This document shows, in pieces, positions 5,691 to 6,535 of a stretch of 6,535 nt of DNA. The DNA lies in the NCBI GenBank assembly GCA_023422485.1, contig JAGTAM010000560.1:1-6535 (forward strand), written 5' to 3'. Within the stretch, counting starts at the first letter, position 1; the number at the start of each line of letters is the position of its first letter. The stretch is from Pseudomonadota bacterium. GTDB lineage: Bacteria; Pseudomonadota; Alphaproteobacteria; Rhizobiales; Beijerinckiaceae. The notes under the pieces are model-generated. The model was given only the letters and a program-made list of their open reading frames with translations, was not told the DNA's origin and ran no database searches. The position numbers and the translations under genes are program-made.

Positions 5691-6535
5691 ATGCTGCGCA
5701 CGATCCGGAACCGCCTGCCCTCGAACCGGACTTCGCATCCTTCGCGCCTGAAGCGTCTCGCTTCGGCGGCCGGCGCCATGGCCGCCCTGCTTCTGGCCGG
5801 GACCGTCGAGACCCAGGACGCGGTCGCCAATGGCGACACACGTACCCTTTCCTTGGCCCACGAGCATACCGGCGAGAGCCTGTCGGTGACGTTCAAGCGT
5901 GACGGACGCTTCGACCGCGCCGCCCTCGTCCAGCTCAACTGGCTCCTGCGGGACTGGCGCGAGAACGAATCGATCAAGATGGACCCGCGCCTGTTCGATG
6001 TCGTCTGGGAGGCGCAGCGCTCCATTGGTTCGACCGCGCCGCTGCGCATCGTCTCCGCCTATCGCAGCCCGAAGACGAACGGGATGCTGCGCCGCCGCTC
6101 CTCGGGTGTGGCCGAGTCCAGCCAGCACATGCTCGGCAAGGCCATGGACTTCTATCTCACCGACGCCTCGATCGATCAGATCCGTGCCATCGGCATGCGA
6201 ATGCAGCGCGGCGGCGTCGGCTGGTATCCCCGCTCCGGCTCGCCCTTCGTCCATCTCGATGTCGGCTCGGTGCGATCCTGGCCGCGCATGAGCCACGATC
6301 AGCTCGCGCGGCTGTTCCCGGACGGCAAGACCGTCCACCTGCCCGCCGACGGCAAGCCGCTCGCCCGCTACGAGGAGGCGCGCGCCGAGATCCTGTCGCG
6401 CGGCGGCACGGTGCTCGGCTACACCGCGGTCGCCAGCGCCGACGAGATCGATGACGGACCGGGTCTCAAGGGCTTCTTCGCCTCGCTCTTCAGCGGCAGT
6501 GGGACGGACGCGCCGCCGGCCGCGCTCGCCAATGC
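5691..6535 (+). CDS. DUF882/YcbK (MepK)-type M15-like peptidoglycan endopeptidase, 3' end cut by window
   Basis: Probable exported zinc peptidase of the YcbK/DUF882 family. E. coli MepK (YcbK) cuts peptidoglycan cross-links, including the 3-3 type; the same role here is inferred. The frame stays open for 281 codons to the window end. The N-terminus has a basic stretch (residues 2-22), a hydrophobic segment (about 24-37) and a likely signal-peptidase site after AVA (about 47). The conserved core includes LNWLLRDWR, RIVSAYRSPKTN (about 118-129), the zinc-type motif SQHMLGKAMDF with H146 and D153, and FVHLDVG with H188, the usual H-x6-D plus H arrangement of the M15-like fold. Beyond about residue 205 is an extension not found in the 182-residue E. 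coli protein. GAGG at 5679-5682 lies 8 bases before this ATG; an in-frame ATG at 5661 would add 10 residues and is less well placed. It lies 228 bases after the transpeptidase gene on the same strand and could be co-transcribed or have its own promoter. Confidence 0.9.
   Translation, partial: MLRTIRNRLPSNRTSHPSRLKRLASAAGAMAALLLAGTVETQDAVANGDTRTLSLAHEHTGESLSVTFKRDGRFDRAALVQLNWLLRDWRENESIKMDPRLFDVVWEAQRSIGSTAPLRIVSAYRSPKTNGMLRRRSSGVAESSQHMLGKAMDFYLTDASIDQIRAIGMRMQRGGVGWYPRSGSPFVHLDVGSVRSWPRMSHDQLARLFPDGKTVHLPADGKPLARYEEARAEILSRGGTVLGYTAVASADEIDDGPGLKGFFASLFSGSGTDAPPAALAN

Noticed and set aside
5382..6338. Minus-strand open frame of 318 codons
   Set aside because: Antisense to the DUF882-type gene, which has conserved catalytic residues in the plus frame.

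Overview
This window is GC-rich, gene-dense bacterial DNA. Protein resemblance, codon use and gene content suggest an alphaproteobacterium of the Hyphomicrobiales, possibly Methylobacterium/Methylorubrum; this taxonomy is inference from pattern recognition, not a search. I see no mobile elements, CRISPR arrays, tRNA or rRNA genes. The window holds four protein genes, the first and last cut by its edges.

Layout. (1) Positions 1-1559, minus strand: an M3-family zinc oligopeptidase (PepF type) with its C-terminus outside the window. (2) Positions 1560-1874: a 315-base divergent intergenic region with a candidate minus-strand promoter for the peptidase and a near-consensus CtrA-type box (TTAA-N7-TTTAC) on the side of the next gene. 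(3) Positions 1875-3365, plus: a complete NtrC-class response regulator (receiver, sigma-54 AAA+ domain with intact GAFTGA, Fis-type HTH), most like Caulobacter TacA. (4) Positions 3366-3524: a short gap with a 9-bp perfect inverted repeat and a TGGC-N7-TTGC element matching the sigma-54 -24/-12 promoter core. (5) Positions 3525-5462, plus: a secreted YcbB/LdtD-type L,D-transpeptidase with an intact SHGCVR active site. (6) Positions 5463-5690: a gap with two inverted repeats. (7) Positions 5691 to the end, plus: a secreted DUF882/YcbK (MepK)-type M15-like peptidoglycan endopeptidase, 3' truncated.

How the genes may work together. The transpeptidase makes 3-3 (mDAP-mDAP) peptidoglycan cross-links, and YcbK/MepK-type enzymes can cut such links. 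The pair is therefore a maker/cutter module, also adjacent in E. coli (ycbB-ycbK). The most interesting reading is regulatory: a sigma-54 activator lies directly upstream of a sigma-54-type promoter that drives the transpeptidase, and the activator has a CtrA-like box in front of it. This suggests, as a hypothesis, a local CtrA -> TacA-like -> cell-wall remodelling cascade tying 3-3 cross-linking to the cell cycle or polar growth. The peptidase looks like an unrelated divergent neighbour.
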